Positions 31,592 through 40,259 of a DNA stretch of 51,927 nucleotides are shown here, one piece after another. Made by a program: the position numbers and the translations under genes. Location: the NCBI RefSeq assembly GCF_004123845.1, contig NZ_NBDP01000040.1, positions 1 to 51,927 of the forward strand, in the 5' to 3' direction. The notes under the pieces were generated by a model. That model did no database searches, had not been told where the DNA came from, and was given only the letters and a program-made list of their open reading frames with translations. This DNA comes from Allobosea sp. Tri-44. GTDB taxonomy: Bacteria; Pseudomonadota; Alphaproteobacteria; Rhizobiales; Beijerinckiaceae. How positions within the stretch are numbered: position 1 is the stretch's first letter; every line of letters begins with the position of its first letter.

Positions 31592-32494
31592 CTAGAGCAG
31601 CGACATGTGCAGGCCGGTTCCGGCGAGGACGCCATCGGCGACGGCGAGCGCGACGCTGTGCCGGCCGGTCGCGGCATCGCCCGCCGCATAGACGCCGGTG
31701 ACACTCGTCTGCTTCATGCCGTCGACGCGCAGCAGCGGGCCGAACGGGCCGTTATCGAAGGCGCAGCCCAGCTCCTCCGCGAGCGGGCTTGCCGGGCAGA
31801 TGCCGGCGGCGACGAATAGCGCCTTGATCGGCGCCAGCCGGCCATCGGCGAGGCGCAGGCCCGCCATCGCCGTCCCCTCGCCTTCGGCGGCCACGATCGG
31901 AGCACGCTCGATCGCGACGCCGCGCCGCTCCAGCAGGGCGGTCGCCTCGGCGTCGGGCTCGGCCTCGCCGTTCAGGAACAGTGTGACCTCGCCCCAATCG
32001 GCGACGAGCGCCGCCTTCAGGGCCGAGAACGAGCCGCTCGCCAGCACGCCGAGCTTGCCGCCGCCGAGCTCGTAGCCATCGCAATAGGGACAGTGCAGCA
32101 CGCTCTTGCCCCAACGCTCCTGCAGACCCGGGATTGCGGGCAACTCGTCGCGCACGCCGGTCGCCAGCAGCAGGCGCCGCGCCCGGTGCTGGTCGCCGCC
32201 GGAATCGGTGATGCTGAAACCATTCCCTTCGATTTTGGCATCGCTGGCTCGGGCGTCCTGCCAGGCGACGGTCGGATAGGCGAGGAGCTGCGCCTTCGCC
32301 TCGGCGACGATCGCTGCCGGTTCGCGCCCGTCCTGGCCGAGGAAGCCATGCGAATGGCTGGAGAAGCGGTTGCGCCGCCGGCCTTCGTCGATCACCAGAA
32401 TGCTGCGACGCGCCCGCGCCAGCTGCAGCCCGGCGGAAAGGCCGGCGAAACTGCCACCGACGATGACGGCGTCATAAGGCATGGTGCTTGGCAT
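31592..32494 (-). CDS. Thioredoxin-reductase-like NAD(P)/FAD-dependent oxidoreductase
   Basis: A 300-residue flavoprotein of the thioredoxin reductase fold. The FAD-binding motif is GGSFAG (13-18), the redox-active disulfide C135-P-Y-C138, and the C-terminal FAD motif GVYAAGDAA. The NADPH-domain glycine motif is weak (VLASGSFSALKA, lacking the usual GGGxS), so the partner or electron donor may differ from classical TrxB. ATG 32494 has GGAG eight bases upstream; other in-frame ATG codons at 32512 and 32482 are possible. Substrate unknown. Confidence 0.82.
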   Translation of the reverse strand: MPSTMPYDAVIVGGSFAGLSAGLQLARARRSILVIDEGRRRNRFSSHSHGFLGQDGREPAAIVAEAKAQLLAYPTVAWQDARASDAKIEGNGFSITDSGGDQHRARRLLLATGVRDELPAIPGLQERWGKSVLHCPYCDGYELGGGKLGVLASGSFSALKAALVADWGEVTLFLNGEAEPDAEATALLERRGVAIERAPIVAAEGEGTAMAGLRLADGRLAPIKALFVAAGICPASPLAEELGCAFDNGPFGPLLRVDGMKQTSVTGVYAAGDAATGRHSVALAVADGVLAGTGLHMSLL

Positions 32495-32877
32495 GGATTT
32501 GTCTCCATTCATCGAAGCGGCGCTGAAATCCGCCGCGAGATCGGACAGCCGCACCCGGTCGAACCGGCTGGCGAGCAGCGCCCGGCCTCGACGAATGCCT
32601 CGCCCACAACGCGATGGACCTTGCCAAGCGCGACCGCGCGACCCCGCCACGCAGACTGGCTGAAACGCAGTTGCTCCGCTTCACGTAACTATAAATGTTG
32701 CATGATATGATGCCTGTCAAGCGCCTCCTGGCGAGCAGGCATCGCCCCATTGCGGTTGCCCAAACGCCATCAAGCGTTTATGTGCAGCGCAACGAATTCC
32801 AGATTCACTCAGACAGATGGCTGTGCCGGCCGGGGTCTCCCTGCCGGCTCGCGGTCATGAAACAAGGCCCCGACCGC
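32495..32877. other. Intergenic region, 383 bases, with one stem-loop
   Basis: The gap lies between the thioredoxin-reductase-like gene and typA. A hairpin GATGCCTG..CAGGCATC with inner CGCC-TCCT-GGCG covers 32709-32743 and is next to an AT-rich patch (32686-32710) that looks like a promoter. Open frames on both strands here show no conserved family. Confidence 0.45.
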
Positions 32878-34701
32878 ATGTCCATGCGCAACATCGCCAT
32901 CATCGCCCACGTCGACCATGGCAAGACCACGCTGGTCGACAAGCTGCTGCAGCAGTCCGGCACCTATCGCGACAACCAGCGCGTGATCGAGCGCGTGATG
33001 GATTCCAACGAGCTCGAGAAAGAGCGCGGCATCACCATCCTGGCCAAGGCCACTTCGGTGGTCTGGAAGGACACGCGCATCAACATCGTCGACACCCCCG
33101 GCCACGCCGATTTCGGCGGTGAGGTCGAGCGTATCCTCAACATGGTCGATAGCGCGATCGTGCTGGTCGACGCCGCCGAAGGCCCGATGCCGCAGACCAA
33201 GTTCGTGGTCTCGAAGGCGCTGAAGCTCGGGCTGAAGCCCATCGTCGCGATCAACAAGGTCGACAAGCCCGACGCCCGCGTCACCGAGGTGATCAACGAG
33301 GTCTTCGACCTCTTTGCCGCGCTCGACGCCACCGACGAGCAGCTCGATTTCCCGATCCTCTACGGTTCGGGCAAGCAGGGCTGGATGGCGCCGTCGCCGG
33401 AAGGTCCGCAGGATCAGGGCCTCGCCCCGATGTACGACCTGATCCTCAAGCATGTGCCGGAGCCGCGCATCGAGGAAGGCCCGTTCCGCATGCTTGGAAC
33501 GCTGCTCGAGGCCAATCCCTATCTCGGCCGCATCATCACCGGTCGCGTCGTCTCGGGCTCGGCCAAGCCGAACCAGCAGATCAAGGTGCTGTCGGGCGAC
33601 GGCTCTCTCGTAGAGAGCGGCCGCATCACCAAGATCCTCGCCTTCCGCGGCCTCGAGCGCACGCCGATCGAGGAAGCGATCCCGGGCGACATCGTCTCGA
33701 TCGCCGGCCTGGTGAAGGGTTCGGTCGCCGACACCTTCTGCGACCCCAGTGTCGAGACCCCGATCAAGGCCCAGCCGATTGATCCGCCGACGGTGTCGAT
33801 GACCTTCATGGTCAACGACTCGCCGCTCGCCGGCACGGAGGGCGACAAGGTCACCACCCGCGTCATCCGCGACCGCCTGTTCAAGGAGGCCGAGGGCAAT
33901 GTCGCGCTGAAGATCGAGGAGGCCAAGGATAAGGACTCCTATATCGTCTCCGGCCGCGGCGAACTCCAGCTCGCCATCCTGATCGAGCAGATGCGCCGCG
34001 AGGGCTTCGAGCTCGGCGTCTCGCGTCCGCGCGTCGTGTTGAAGCGCGATGAGGCCGGCCAGCTGCTCGAGCCGATCGAGGAGGTCATCATCGACGTCGA
34101 CGAGGAGCATTCCGGCGTCGTCGTGCAGAAGATGTCCGAGCGCAAGGCCGACATGCTGGAGATGCGCCCCTCAGGCGGCAATCGCCTGCGCCTTGTCTTC
34201 CACGCTCCGACCCGTGGCCTGATCGGCTATCAGGGCGAATTGCTGACCGACACGCGCGGCACCGCGATCATGAACCGGCTGTTCCATGACTATCTCCCCT
34301 ACAAGGGCGAGATCGGCGGGCGCCGCAACGGCGTGCTGATCGCGATGGAGACCGGCGAGGCCGTCGCCTACGCGCTCTGGAACCTCGAAGACCGCGGCCC
34401 GATGATGATCGAGCCGGGCTGGAAGGTCTATCAGGGCATGATCGTCGGCGAGCACACCCGCGAGAACGATCTCGAGGTGAACGTGCTCAAGGGCAAGAAG
34501 CTCACCAACATCCGCACGACGTCGAAGGACGAGGCCGTGCGCCTGACGCCGCCGATCCGGATGACGCTGGAGCGCTCGCTCGCCTGGATCGACGATGACG
34601 AGCTCGTCGAGGTGACCCCGAAGTCGATCCGCTTGCGCAAGGGCATCCTCGACCCGAACGAGCGCAAGCGTTCGCAGAAGCAGAAGGCCGAGGTGGCCTG
34701 A
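32878..34701 (+). CDS. typA: Translational GTPase TypA/BipA
   Basis: A 607-residue ribosome-associated GTPase that helps 50S assembly and translation under stress and cold. G motifs: AHVDHGKTT, DSNELEKERGITI, DTPGHADFGGEVER, NKVDKPDA. The C-terminal half has the TypA-specific VDEEHSGVV, APTRGLIGYQGE and LRKGILDPNERKR. ATG 32878 (MSMRNIAIIAH) matches the family start; in-frame ATG codons further upstream give an unconserved tail. A small P-loop gene follows three bases after its stop. Confidence 0.97.
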   Translation: MSMRNIAIIAHVDHGKTTLVDKLLQQSGTYRDNQRVIERVMDSNELEKERGITILAKATSVVWKDTRINIVDTPGHADFGGEVERILNMVDSAIVLVDAAEGPMPQTKFVVSKALKLGLKPIVAINKVDKPDARVTEVINEVFDLFAALDATDEQLDFPILYGSGKQGWMAPSPEGPQDQGLAPMYDLILKHVPEPRIEEGPFRMLGTLLEANPYLGRIITGRVVSGSAKPNQQIKVLSGDGSLVESGRITKILAFRGLERTPIEEAIPGDIVSIAGLVKGSVADTFCDPSVETPIKAQPIDPPTVSMTFMVNDSPLAGTEGDKVTTRVIRDRLFKEAEGNVALKIEEAKDKDSYIVSGRGELQLAILIEQMRREGFELGVSRPRVVLKRDEAGQLLEPIEEVIIDVDEEHSGVVVQKMSERKADMLEMRPSGGNRLRLVFHAPTRGLIGYQGELLTDTRGTAIMNRLFHDYLPYKGEIGGRRNGVLIAMETGEAVAYALWNLEDRGPMMIEPGWKVYQGMIVGEHTRENDLEVNVLKGKKLTNIRTTSKDEAVRLTPPIRMTLERSLAWIDDDELVEVTPKSIRLRKGILDPNERKRSQKQKAEVA

Positions 34702-34703
34702 GC

Positions 34704-35273
34704 TTGGCCGGGGCCGACGCCCCGGTCGATATCCTGCTGATCACCGGCCCGGCCGGGATCGGCAAGTCGACCCTGTGCTGGGAGATGGGCGATGTGCTGG
34801 CGGAGGCCGGCATCGCCCATGTTGCGATCGAGAGCGACGAGCTCGATCGGGTCTTTCCCAAACCCGGTGCGGAAGAGCTCGCCCCGCTGGCGCCCGGCGC
34901 CCGCGACGTCAGCCAGCTTAATCTCGCCGCGCTCTGGGGCACGTATCGCGCGCTTGGCCATACCCGCCTGATCATGTCGGGCGTGATGCTCCATCTCCGC
35001 TTCGACAAAAGCTGGATCCTCGCCGCGATCCCTGATGCGAAGATTACGGTCGTGCGCCTGCGCGCCGGAGATACGTGTCTGGTCGAACGGCTCGACCGCC
35101 GCGAGGCAGGCGCGGGCCGCGACGCCCAGATCGAGCGCTCGTTGCGGCAGGCGAAACGCATGGCGAGCGAGTCGGCGGACGGTTTCGTCATGATCGATAC
35201 CGACGGCCGCACTCCGTCCGAGCTGGCGCTCGACGTGCTTGGCCAGGTCGGCTGGCTGGAAAGCCTTGGCTAA
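34704..35273 (+). CDS. Small P-loop ATP-binding protein (kinase-like)
   Basis: A 189-residue P-loop protein. The Walker A is GPAGIGKST near residue 15; an ESDELDRVF motif could act as the Walker B or substrate site, and the late VRLRAGDTCLVERLDRRE resembles the lid of small-molecule kinases. It starts with TTG 34704, three bases after typA, so it is probably translated from the same message. The size and motifs fit adenylylsulfate/shikimate-kinase-like or zeta-toxin-like kinases, but no exact family is claimed. Confidence 0.65.
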   Translation: MAGADAPVDILLITGPAGIGKSTLCWEMGDVLAEAGIAHVAIESDELDRVFPKPGAEELAPLAPGARDVSQLNLAALWGTYRALGHTRLIMSGVMLHLRFDKSWILAAIPDAKITVVRLRAGDTCLVERLDRREAGAGRDAQIERSLRQAKRMASESADGFVMIDTDGRTPSELALDVLGQVGWLESLG

Positions 35274-35382
35274 CGAGGACGGGCTGTTCGGTCATCGCGG
35301 ACCCGCCCTGCAACAGGCGCGATTGTCTCCCGCTTTCAGCTCTGCTCCCTTGCGCTCCGCTATCAAGGGGAAGGATGTCACC

Positions 35383-36321
35383 ATGCAGTTCCGCAATCTC
35401 GGCCGCTCCGGCCTGCGCGTCTCGCTCGTCGGCCTCGGCTGCAACAATTTCGGCGGCCGGATCGAGCTCGATGCGGCGCGCAACGTCGTCGACGCCGCGA
35501 TCGAGCACGGCATCACCCTCTTCGACACCGCCGACATCTACGGCAATCGCGGCGGCTCGGAGCTGGCGCTCGGCGAACTGCTCGGCGCCCGCCGCAAGGA
35601 CATCGTGCTCGCCAGCAAGTTCGGCATGAACATGGACGAGGAGGGCGTGAAGAAGGGCGGCTCGCGCCGCTACATCATCGAGGCGGTCGAGGCCTCGCTG
35701 AAGCGAATGAAGACCGACTGGATCGACCTCTACCAGATCCATCGCCCCGATCCGCTGACCCCGATTGCCGAGACGTTGCGGGCGCTCGAGGACCTGATCC
35801 GCCAGGGCAAGATCCGCTATATCGGCTGCTCGAACCTGCCGTCCTGGCAGGTCGCCGACGCGCACTGGACGGCGAACACGCTCGGCATCGAGGGCTTCGC
35901 CTCGGCGCAGGACGAATACAGCCTGCTGGTCCGCGGTGCCGAGAAGGAGCTGATCCCGGCCATCGGCCATTTCGGCATGGGCCTGCTCCCCTATTTCCCG
36001 CTCGCCAACGGTCTCCTCACCGGCAAGTACCAGCGCGGCGCCCCGATGCCGGAGGGCGCCCGCATGACCCGCGAGGCGCAGCGCGCCGGCGAGGTGCTGA
36101 CCGAGGCGAACTGGGCCAAGACAGAGAAGCTCGCGGCTTTCTGCGACACGCGCGGAAAAACGCTGCTCGAACTCGCCTTCTCCTGGCTGGCGGCCCAGCC
36201 GGTCGTCTCCAGCGTCATCGCGGGCGCGACGAAGCCCGAGCAGATCGCCGCTAACGTCAAGGCCGCCGACTGGACGCTAACGGCCGAAGAGCTGGCCGAG
36301 ATCGACGCGATCACGAGCTGA
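35383..36321 (+). CDS. Aldo/keto reductase
   Basis: A 312-residue NADPH-dependent reductase of the YhdN/Kv-beta type. Catalytic D and Y in TLFDTADIYGNRGGSE, Lys in VLASKFGM, His in LYQIHRPDP; the cofactor stretch SSVIAGATKPEQIAANV is at the C terminus. ATG 35383 follows AGGGGAAGG. It follows the P-loop gene after a 109-base gap and stands alone before a periplasmic protein gene. Substrate unknown. Confidence 0.92.
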   Translation: MQFRNLGRSGLRVSLVGLGCNNFGGRIELDAARNVVDAAIEHGITLFDTADIYGNRGGSELALGELLGARRKDIVLASKFGMNMDEEGVKKGGSRRYIIEAVEASLKRMKTDWIDLYQIHRPDPLTPIAETLRALEDLIRQGKIRYIGCSNLPSWQVADAHWTANTLGIEGFASAQDEYSLLVRGAEKELIPAIGHFGMGLLPYFPLANGLLTGKYQRGAPMPEGARMTREAQRAGEVLTEANWAKTEKLAAFCDTRGKTLLELAFSWLAAQPVVSSVIAGATKPEQIAANVKAADWTLTAEELAEIDAITS

Positions 36322-36475
36322 AATCCGCCGCGAGAGCGCCTCAAAGAAGCCCAACGGCCAAGCGAGATCGTCAATCCAGCCTCCCTGCCCGTGCGACGGG
36401 GCAAGGAGGCTGTTGTCAAATCATCGCGCCTGGGGCTTCCTTGCGCCGACTGCGGCGGATAACGCTGGTTTCTTG

Positions 36476-37708
36476 ATGCGTATCGTTCCTCTTCTGGCCC
36501 TGGCATTTTCGCTGCTCGCCCTGCCGGCGGTGGCGCAGGACAAGCCCGCTGCTGCGCCGCAGCCGGAGCCGATGCGCATCGTGCTGACGCGCAGCGCCGA
36601 GCCGTGCGAGTCTGATTGCCGCGAATGGCTCGCAGCCCAGGGCGCGATCACCAAGGACACGCTCGCTGAGTTGCGCCGTGCGATCGCCGAGCTCAACGGG
36701 CGCAAGCTGCCGGTGCTGGTCTACTCGACCGGCGGCACGGTCGAGATTGCGATCGCCATGGGCGAGCTCATCCGCAAGAGCGGCCTCGACATCGCCGTCG
36801 CCCGCACTGTCTTCAGCCAGCGCGATCCGGCCCGCGGCACGATCGACGAGCGCAACCCGCTCTGCGCCTCCGCCTGCACGCTCTTCCTCGCCGGAGGGCA
36901 ACGCCGGATTATCCCGTCGCAATCGCGCATCGGCGTGCACCAGCAGACCATCGTCGAGACCGAGACGACGACGGTGCGCGACTACAAGATCGTGCGCGGG
37001 CGCAGGGAGCTGGTTGATGAGAGAACGGAGACGCGGACGGTCAAGCAGGAGCAGGCGACCGGCGAAATTGACGCCAAGATGAGACGCTATCTCGACACCA
37101 TGGGTCTCGACCGCTCCTTCATTGAGGTGACGGTGTCGACGCCGGCCGACACGATGCGCTACCTCAAGCCCGAAGAAATGCTCGCGACCACGATCGCGAC
37201 GGAGCTCGGCTCGGCCGCGCTCGCCTTTTCCAGCCTGCGGTCCGGGCTGGCGCCGGACGCGCCTGCCGGCCTGAACGCTGCGCCGGTGGTTCCTGCGACG
37301 CTCACCGCGCCGGCGACCCCGATCGGCTCGGTCGAGCTTGGTCCGCATCGCGGCGGTACCTTGCGGCTGGCGCTCGCCGTCGCCGAAGGGCGCTACCAGC
37401 AGACAGCGGCCCTGCAGTTCAATCTCTTCGTCGGCCAGGCGGCCCTGCCGACGCGGCTGCGCACGGTCACGGTCAGCCTGCCCGGAAGCCCGCTGATCGT
37501 CGCCTCGAACGATGAGGGGTCCGCACCCGAGGGGCCGATGACAGCCGAGATCCAGCGCGAGTTCATTTGCCGGCTGACGGATCGGAGCTCGGTCTTTCTG
37601 CGCGTCGATCCGCCGGCGGAGGACAGCGCCGCTTCGAGCTGGCAGCGTACCGGAACCGCCGCCGAGCTGCTGCGCCTGCCCTCGTTGCGGGCCGCGCTCT
37701 GCCGCTGA
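36476..37708 (+). CDS. Periplasmic ClpP/crotonase-fold protein (COG3904-like)
   Basis: A 410-residue exported protein. The signal peptide (RIVPLLALAFSLLALPAVAQ) is followed by a ClpP-like fold: YSTGGTVEIAIAMGELIRK, then a possible nucleophile S132 in CASACTLFLAGG and H155 in SRIGVHQQT. Paired cysteines C44/C48 and C130/C134 suggest disulfides. The C-terminal half (about 260-410) is unrecognised and rich in Ala/Pro. COG3904 proteins are predicted periplasmic serine hydrolases with no known substrate. ATG 36476 is chosen for the clean signal peptide. Confidence 0.7.
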   Translation: MRIVPLLALAFSLLALPAVAQDKPAAAPQPEPMRIVLTRSAEPCESDCREWLAAQGAITKDTLAELRRAIAELNGRKLPVLVYSTGGTVEIAIAMGELIRKSGLDIAVARTVFSQRDPARGTIDERNPLCASACTLFLAGGQRRIIPSQSRIGVHQQTIVETETTTVRDYKIVRGRRELVDERTETRTVKQEQATGEIDAKMRRYLDTMGLDRSFIEVTVSTPADTMRYLKPEEMLATTIATELGSAALAFSSLRSGLAPDAPAGLNAAPVVPATLTAPATPIGSVELGPHRGGTLRLALAVAEGRYQQTAALQFNLFVGQAALPTRLRTVTVSLPGSPLIVASNDEGSAPEGPMTAEIQREFICRLTDRSSVFLRVDPPAEDSAASSWQRTGTAAELLRLPSLRAALCR

Positions 37709-37743
37709 CGCCTCGCTTGGGGGATGCCGAAATTCCCGTTTGG

Positions 37744-37755
37744 AACCAATTGGTT
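37744..37755. promoter_or_regulatory. Candidate operator upstream of the xylose-type ABC operon
   Basis: AACCAATTGGTT is a perfect 12-base palindrome, 147 bases upstream of the xylF GTG. It could be the site of a LacI or ROK sugar regulator; no such regulator gene is in the window. Confidence 0.45.
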
Positions 37756-37775
37756 TCGGCGCGCGATGCCGAGCA

Positions 37776-37803
37776 AAAAAATGAGGTGCGCCCCTCAAAT
37801 TTT
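37776..37803 (+). terminator. Possible terminator or attenuator before xylF
   Basis: An A run, TGAGG (37782-37786), loop TGCGCC, CCTCA (37793-37797), then AATTTT. A short stem flanked by A and T runs fits a bidirectional terminator for the upstream gene, or a leader structure. Confidence 0.35.
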
Positions 37804-37902
37804 GCGAGATGTCCGCTTGACAGTCCGCCGGCCAATGGGCTCACCTTCGCTCCCCGATGCGCCGACCCCAGAAGCGCGCAGGGACAGCAAGGGAGAGACG
37901 CC

Positions 37903-38952
37903 GTGTTGAGACGCCATTTTCTCGCCGTGAGCCTCGCGCTCGCGGCCTTCGGCAGCGCATATCCCGCTCTCGCCCAGAGCAAGGGCCCGGTGATCGGGGT
38001 CAGCTGGTCGAACTTCCAGGAGGAGCGCTGGAAGACCGACGAGGCCGCGATCAAGGCCGCGATCGAGAAGGTCGGCGGCACCTATCTCTCGGCCGACGCG
38101 CAGTCCTCGCCCGCCAAGCAGCTCACCGATGTCGAGAGTCTGATCGCGCGCGGCGCCAAGGCGCTGATCGTGCTGGCGCAGGATGCGCAGGCGATCCGCC
38201 CCGCCGTGCAGAAGGCGGTCGACGAAGGCATCGCGGTCGTCGGCTATGACCGCCTGATCGAAATCCCGCAGGCCTTCTATTTGACTTTCGACAATGTCGA
38301 GGTCGGCCGCATGATGGCGCGCGAGATCGTCAAGGCCAAGCCCGAGGGCAACTACGTCTTCATCAAGGGCTCGAGCTCGGACCCGAATGCCAACTTCCTG
38401 TTCCAGGGCTCGATCGAGGTGCTCAAATCCGCGATCGACGCCGGCAAGATCAAGAATGTCGGCGAGGCCTATACCGATGGCTGGCTGCCGGCCAACGCGC
38501 AGCGCAATATGGAGCAGATGCTGACGCGCAACGCCAACAAGGTCGACGCCGTCGTCGCCGCCAATGACGGCACTGCCGGCGGCGCCATCGCCGCCATGGC
38601 CGCGCAGGGCCTCGCCGGCTCGGTGCCGGTCTCTGGCCAGGACGCCGATCGCGCTGCCTTGAACCGTGTCGCGCTCGGAACCCAGACGGTGACGATCTGG
38701 AAGGATGCACGCGAGCTCGGGCGTAACGCCGCCGAGATCGCGATCAAGCTCGCCGGCGGCGCCAAGCTGACCGAGGTCTCCGGAGCAGCTGCCTGGGACC
38801 AGGGACCGAGCAAGGCCAAGATGACCGCGCTCTTCCTGAAGCCGGTGCCGGTGACGAAGGACAATCTCAACGCCGTCATCGAAGCCGGCTGGGCGCCGAA
38901 GGCCGCTGTCTGCCAGGGCGTCGCCGCCGGCAAGGTCAAGGCCTGTGACTGA
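37903..38952 (+). CDS. xylF: D-xylose-type ABC transporter, substrate-binding protein
   Basis: A 349-residue periplasmic sugar-binding protein. The signal peptide (RRHFLAVSLALAAFGSAYPALA) is followed by the XylF-type fold: SNFQEERWKTDEAAI at the first lobe, VGYDRLIEIPQAFYLTFDNVEVG, VAANDGTAGGAIAAMAAQGL and PVSGQDADRAAL. These match E. coli XylF well. GTG 37903 is the start, with GGGAG ten bases upstream; frames further upstream run through the palindrome and hairpin. The permease gene overlaps its end by eight bases. A palindromic operator candidate lies upstream. Confidence 0.9.
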   Translation: MLRRHFLAVSLALAAFGSAYPALAQSKGPVIGVSWSNFQEERWKTDEAAIKAAIEKVGGTYLSADAQSSPAKQLTDVESLIARGAKALIVLAQDAQAIRPAVQKAVDEGIAVVGYDRLIEIPQAFYLTFDNVEVGRMMAREIVKAKPEGNYVFIKGSSSDPNANFLFQGSIEVLKSAIDAGKIKNVGEAYTDGWLPANAQRNMEQMLTRNANKVDAVVAANDGTAGGAIAAMAAQGLAGSVPVSGQDADRAALNRVALGTQTVTIWKDARELGRNAAEIAIKLAGGAKLTEVSGAAAWDQGPSKAKMTALFLKPVPVTKDNLNAVIEAGWAPKAAVCQGVAAGKVKACD

Positions 38953-40249
38953 ACTCGCACCCGCGCCGGCCCAGCCGGCGCCGGAAGCGAAAAGCCTCGC
39001 CGACCATCTGCGCGCCATCGAGTTCGATGCGCGGATGGTCGGCATGATCGCCGCGCTGGCGGTGATCTGGCTCGGCTTCAACTGGCTCTCGGGCGGCGCC
39101 TTCCTGACGCCGCGCAATCTCTGGAACCTCTCGGTCCAGACCGCTTCGGTCGCGGTGATGGCCTGCGGCATGGTGCTGGTCATCGTCACCCGCAATATCG
39201 ATCTCTCGGTCGGCTCCATGCTCGGCTTCGTCGGCATGGTGGTCGGGCTGGTGCAGGCGCGGTTGCTGCCCGATCTGATCGGTTTCGAGCACCCGGCGAC
39301 CTGGCTGATCTCGATCGCGGCGGCGGTCGTTCTCGGCGGCGTGATCGGCCTGTTCCAGGGCGCGCTGATCGCCTATCTCGCCATCCCGTCCTTCATCGTC
39401 ACGCTCGGCGGCCTGCTGGTCTGGCGCGGCAGCGCCTGGTGGGTGACCCAAGGCCAGACCATCGCGCCGATGGATTCGCGCTTCCGCCCGCTCGGCGGCG
39501 GCATCGAGGGCGCCATCGGCACCTCGGCCTCCTGGGCGATAGGCCTTGTCATCTGCGCCCTGATCGTTGCCGGCGTGGCCCTCGCACGGCGTCGGCGCAA
39601 GCGTTACGGCTTTGCCTTGCGTCCGCTCTGGGCCGAGCTCGCTCTCGCCGCGCTCGCCTGCGGCACGGTGATCGGCAGCGTGATGATCGCCAATGCCTAT
39701 GCCTTGCCGGCCGGCATCGCCCGCCGTCTGACCGAGGCGCAAGGCGGTACCTGGCCCGATGGCGGGCTCGTCATCGGCCATGGCCTCGCCGTGCCGGTCC
39801 TGCTCGCACTCGCGGTCGGCGTCGCGATAACCTTCCTGACGACGCGTTTGCGCTTCGGCCGTTATGTCTTCGCCATCGGCGGCAATCCGGAAGCCGCGCA
39901 GCTCTCCGGCGTCAACACGCGAAAGGTGCTGATGCTGGTCTATGGGCTGATGGGTGCGCTTGTGGGCGTCGCCGCCTGCATCTCGACCGCCCGCCTCAAC
40001 GCCGCGACCAATTCAGCCGGCCAGCTCGACGAGCTCTACGTCATCGCCGCGGCGGTGATCGGCGGCACCTCGCTCGCCGGCGGCGTCGGCACGATCGTCG
40101 GGGCCATGCTGGGGGCGCTGGTGATGCAGTCGCTGCAATCCGGCATGGTGCTGATCGGCGTCGACACCCCGCTGCAGAACATCGTCGTCGGCCTCGTGCT
40201 CGTCCTCGCCGTCTGGCTCGACGGGCTCTACCGCAAGCGGCTCGGCTGA
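38945..40249 (+). CDS. xylH: Xylose-type ABC transporter permease
   Basis: A 434-residue inner-membrane permease of the ribose/xylose ABC class with about ten to twelve membrane segments. Landmarks: ACGMVLVIVTRNIDLSVGSM, FIVTLGGLLVWRG, IGGNPEAAQLSGVNTRKV and AAAVIGGTSLAGGVGT, the coupling and pore motifs of XylH/RbsC proteins. It starts with GTG 38945 inside the end of xylF, an 8-base overlap that couples translation. The ATPase gene follows after ten bases. Confidence 0.92.
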   Translation: MTELAPAPAQPAPEAKSLADHLRAIEFDARMVGMIAALAVIWLGFNWLSGGAFLTPRNLWNLSVQTASVAVMACGMVLVIVTRNIDLSVGSMLGFVGMVVGLVQARLLPDLIGFEHPATWLISIAAAVVLGGVIGLFQGALIAYLAIPSFIVTLGGLLVWRGSAWWVTQGQTIAPMDSRFRPLGGGIEGAIGTSASWAIGLVICALIVAGVALARRRRKRYGFALRPLWAELALAALACGTVIGSVMIANAYALPAGIARRLTEAQGGTWPDGGLVIGHGLAVPVLLALAVGVAITFLTTRLRFGRYVFAIGGNPEAAQLSGVNTRKVLMLVYGLMGALVGVAACISTARLNAATNSAGQLDELYVIAAAVIGGTSLAGGVGTIVGAMLGALVMQSLQSGMVLIGVDTPLQNIVVGLVLVLAVWLDGLYRKRLG

Positions 40250-40259
40250 GGAGGGCGCC

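Noticed and set aside
32472..32750. Minus-strand and plus-strand frames in the gap before typA, one with RLSDLAADFSAAS that recalls a TetR helix
   Set aside because: The resemblance is short, the rest does not align with any regulator in memory, and it shares the frame with the start of the flavoprotein gene. A decayed regulator is possible but unsupported.
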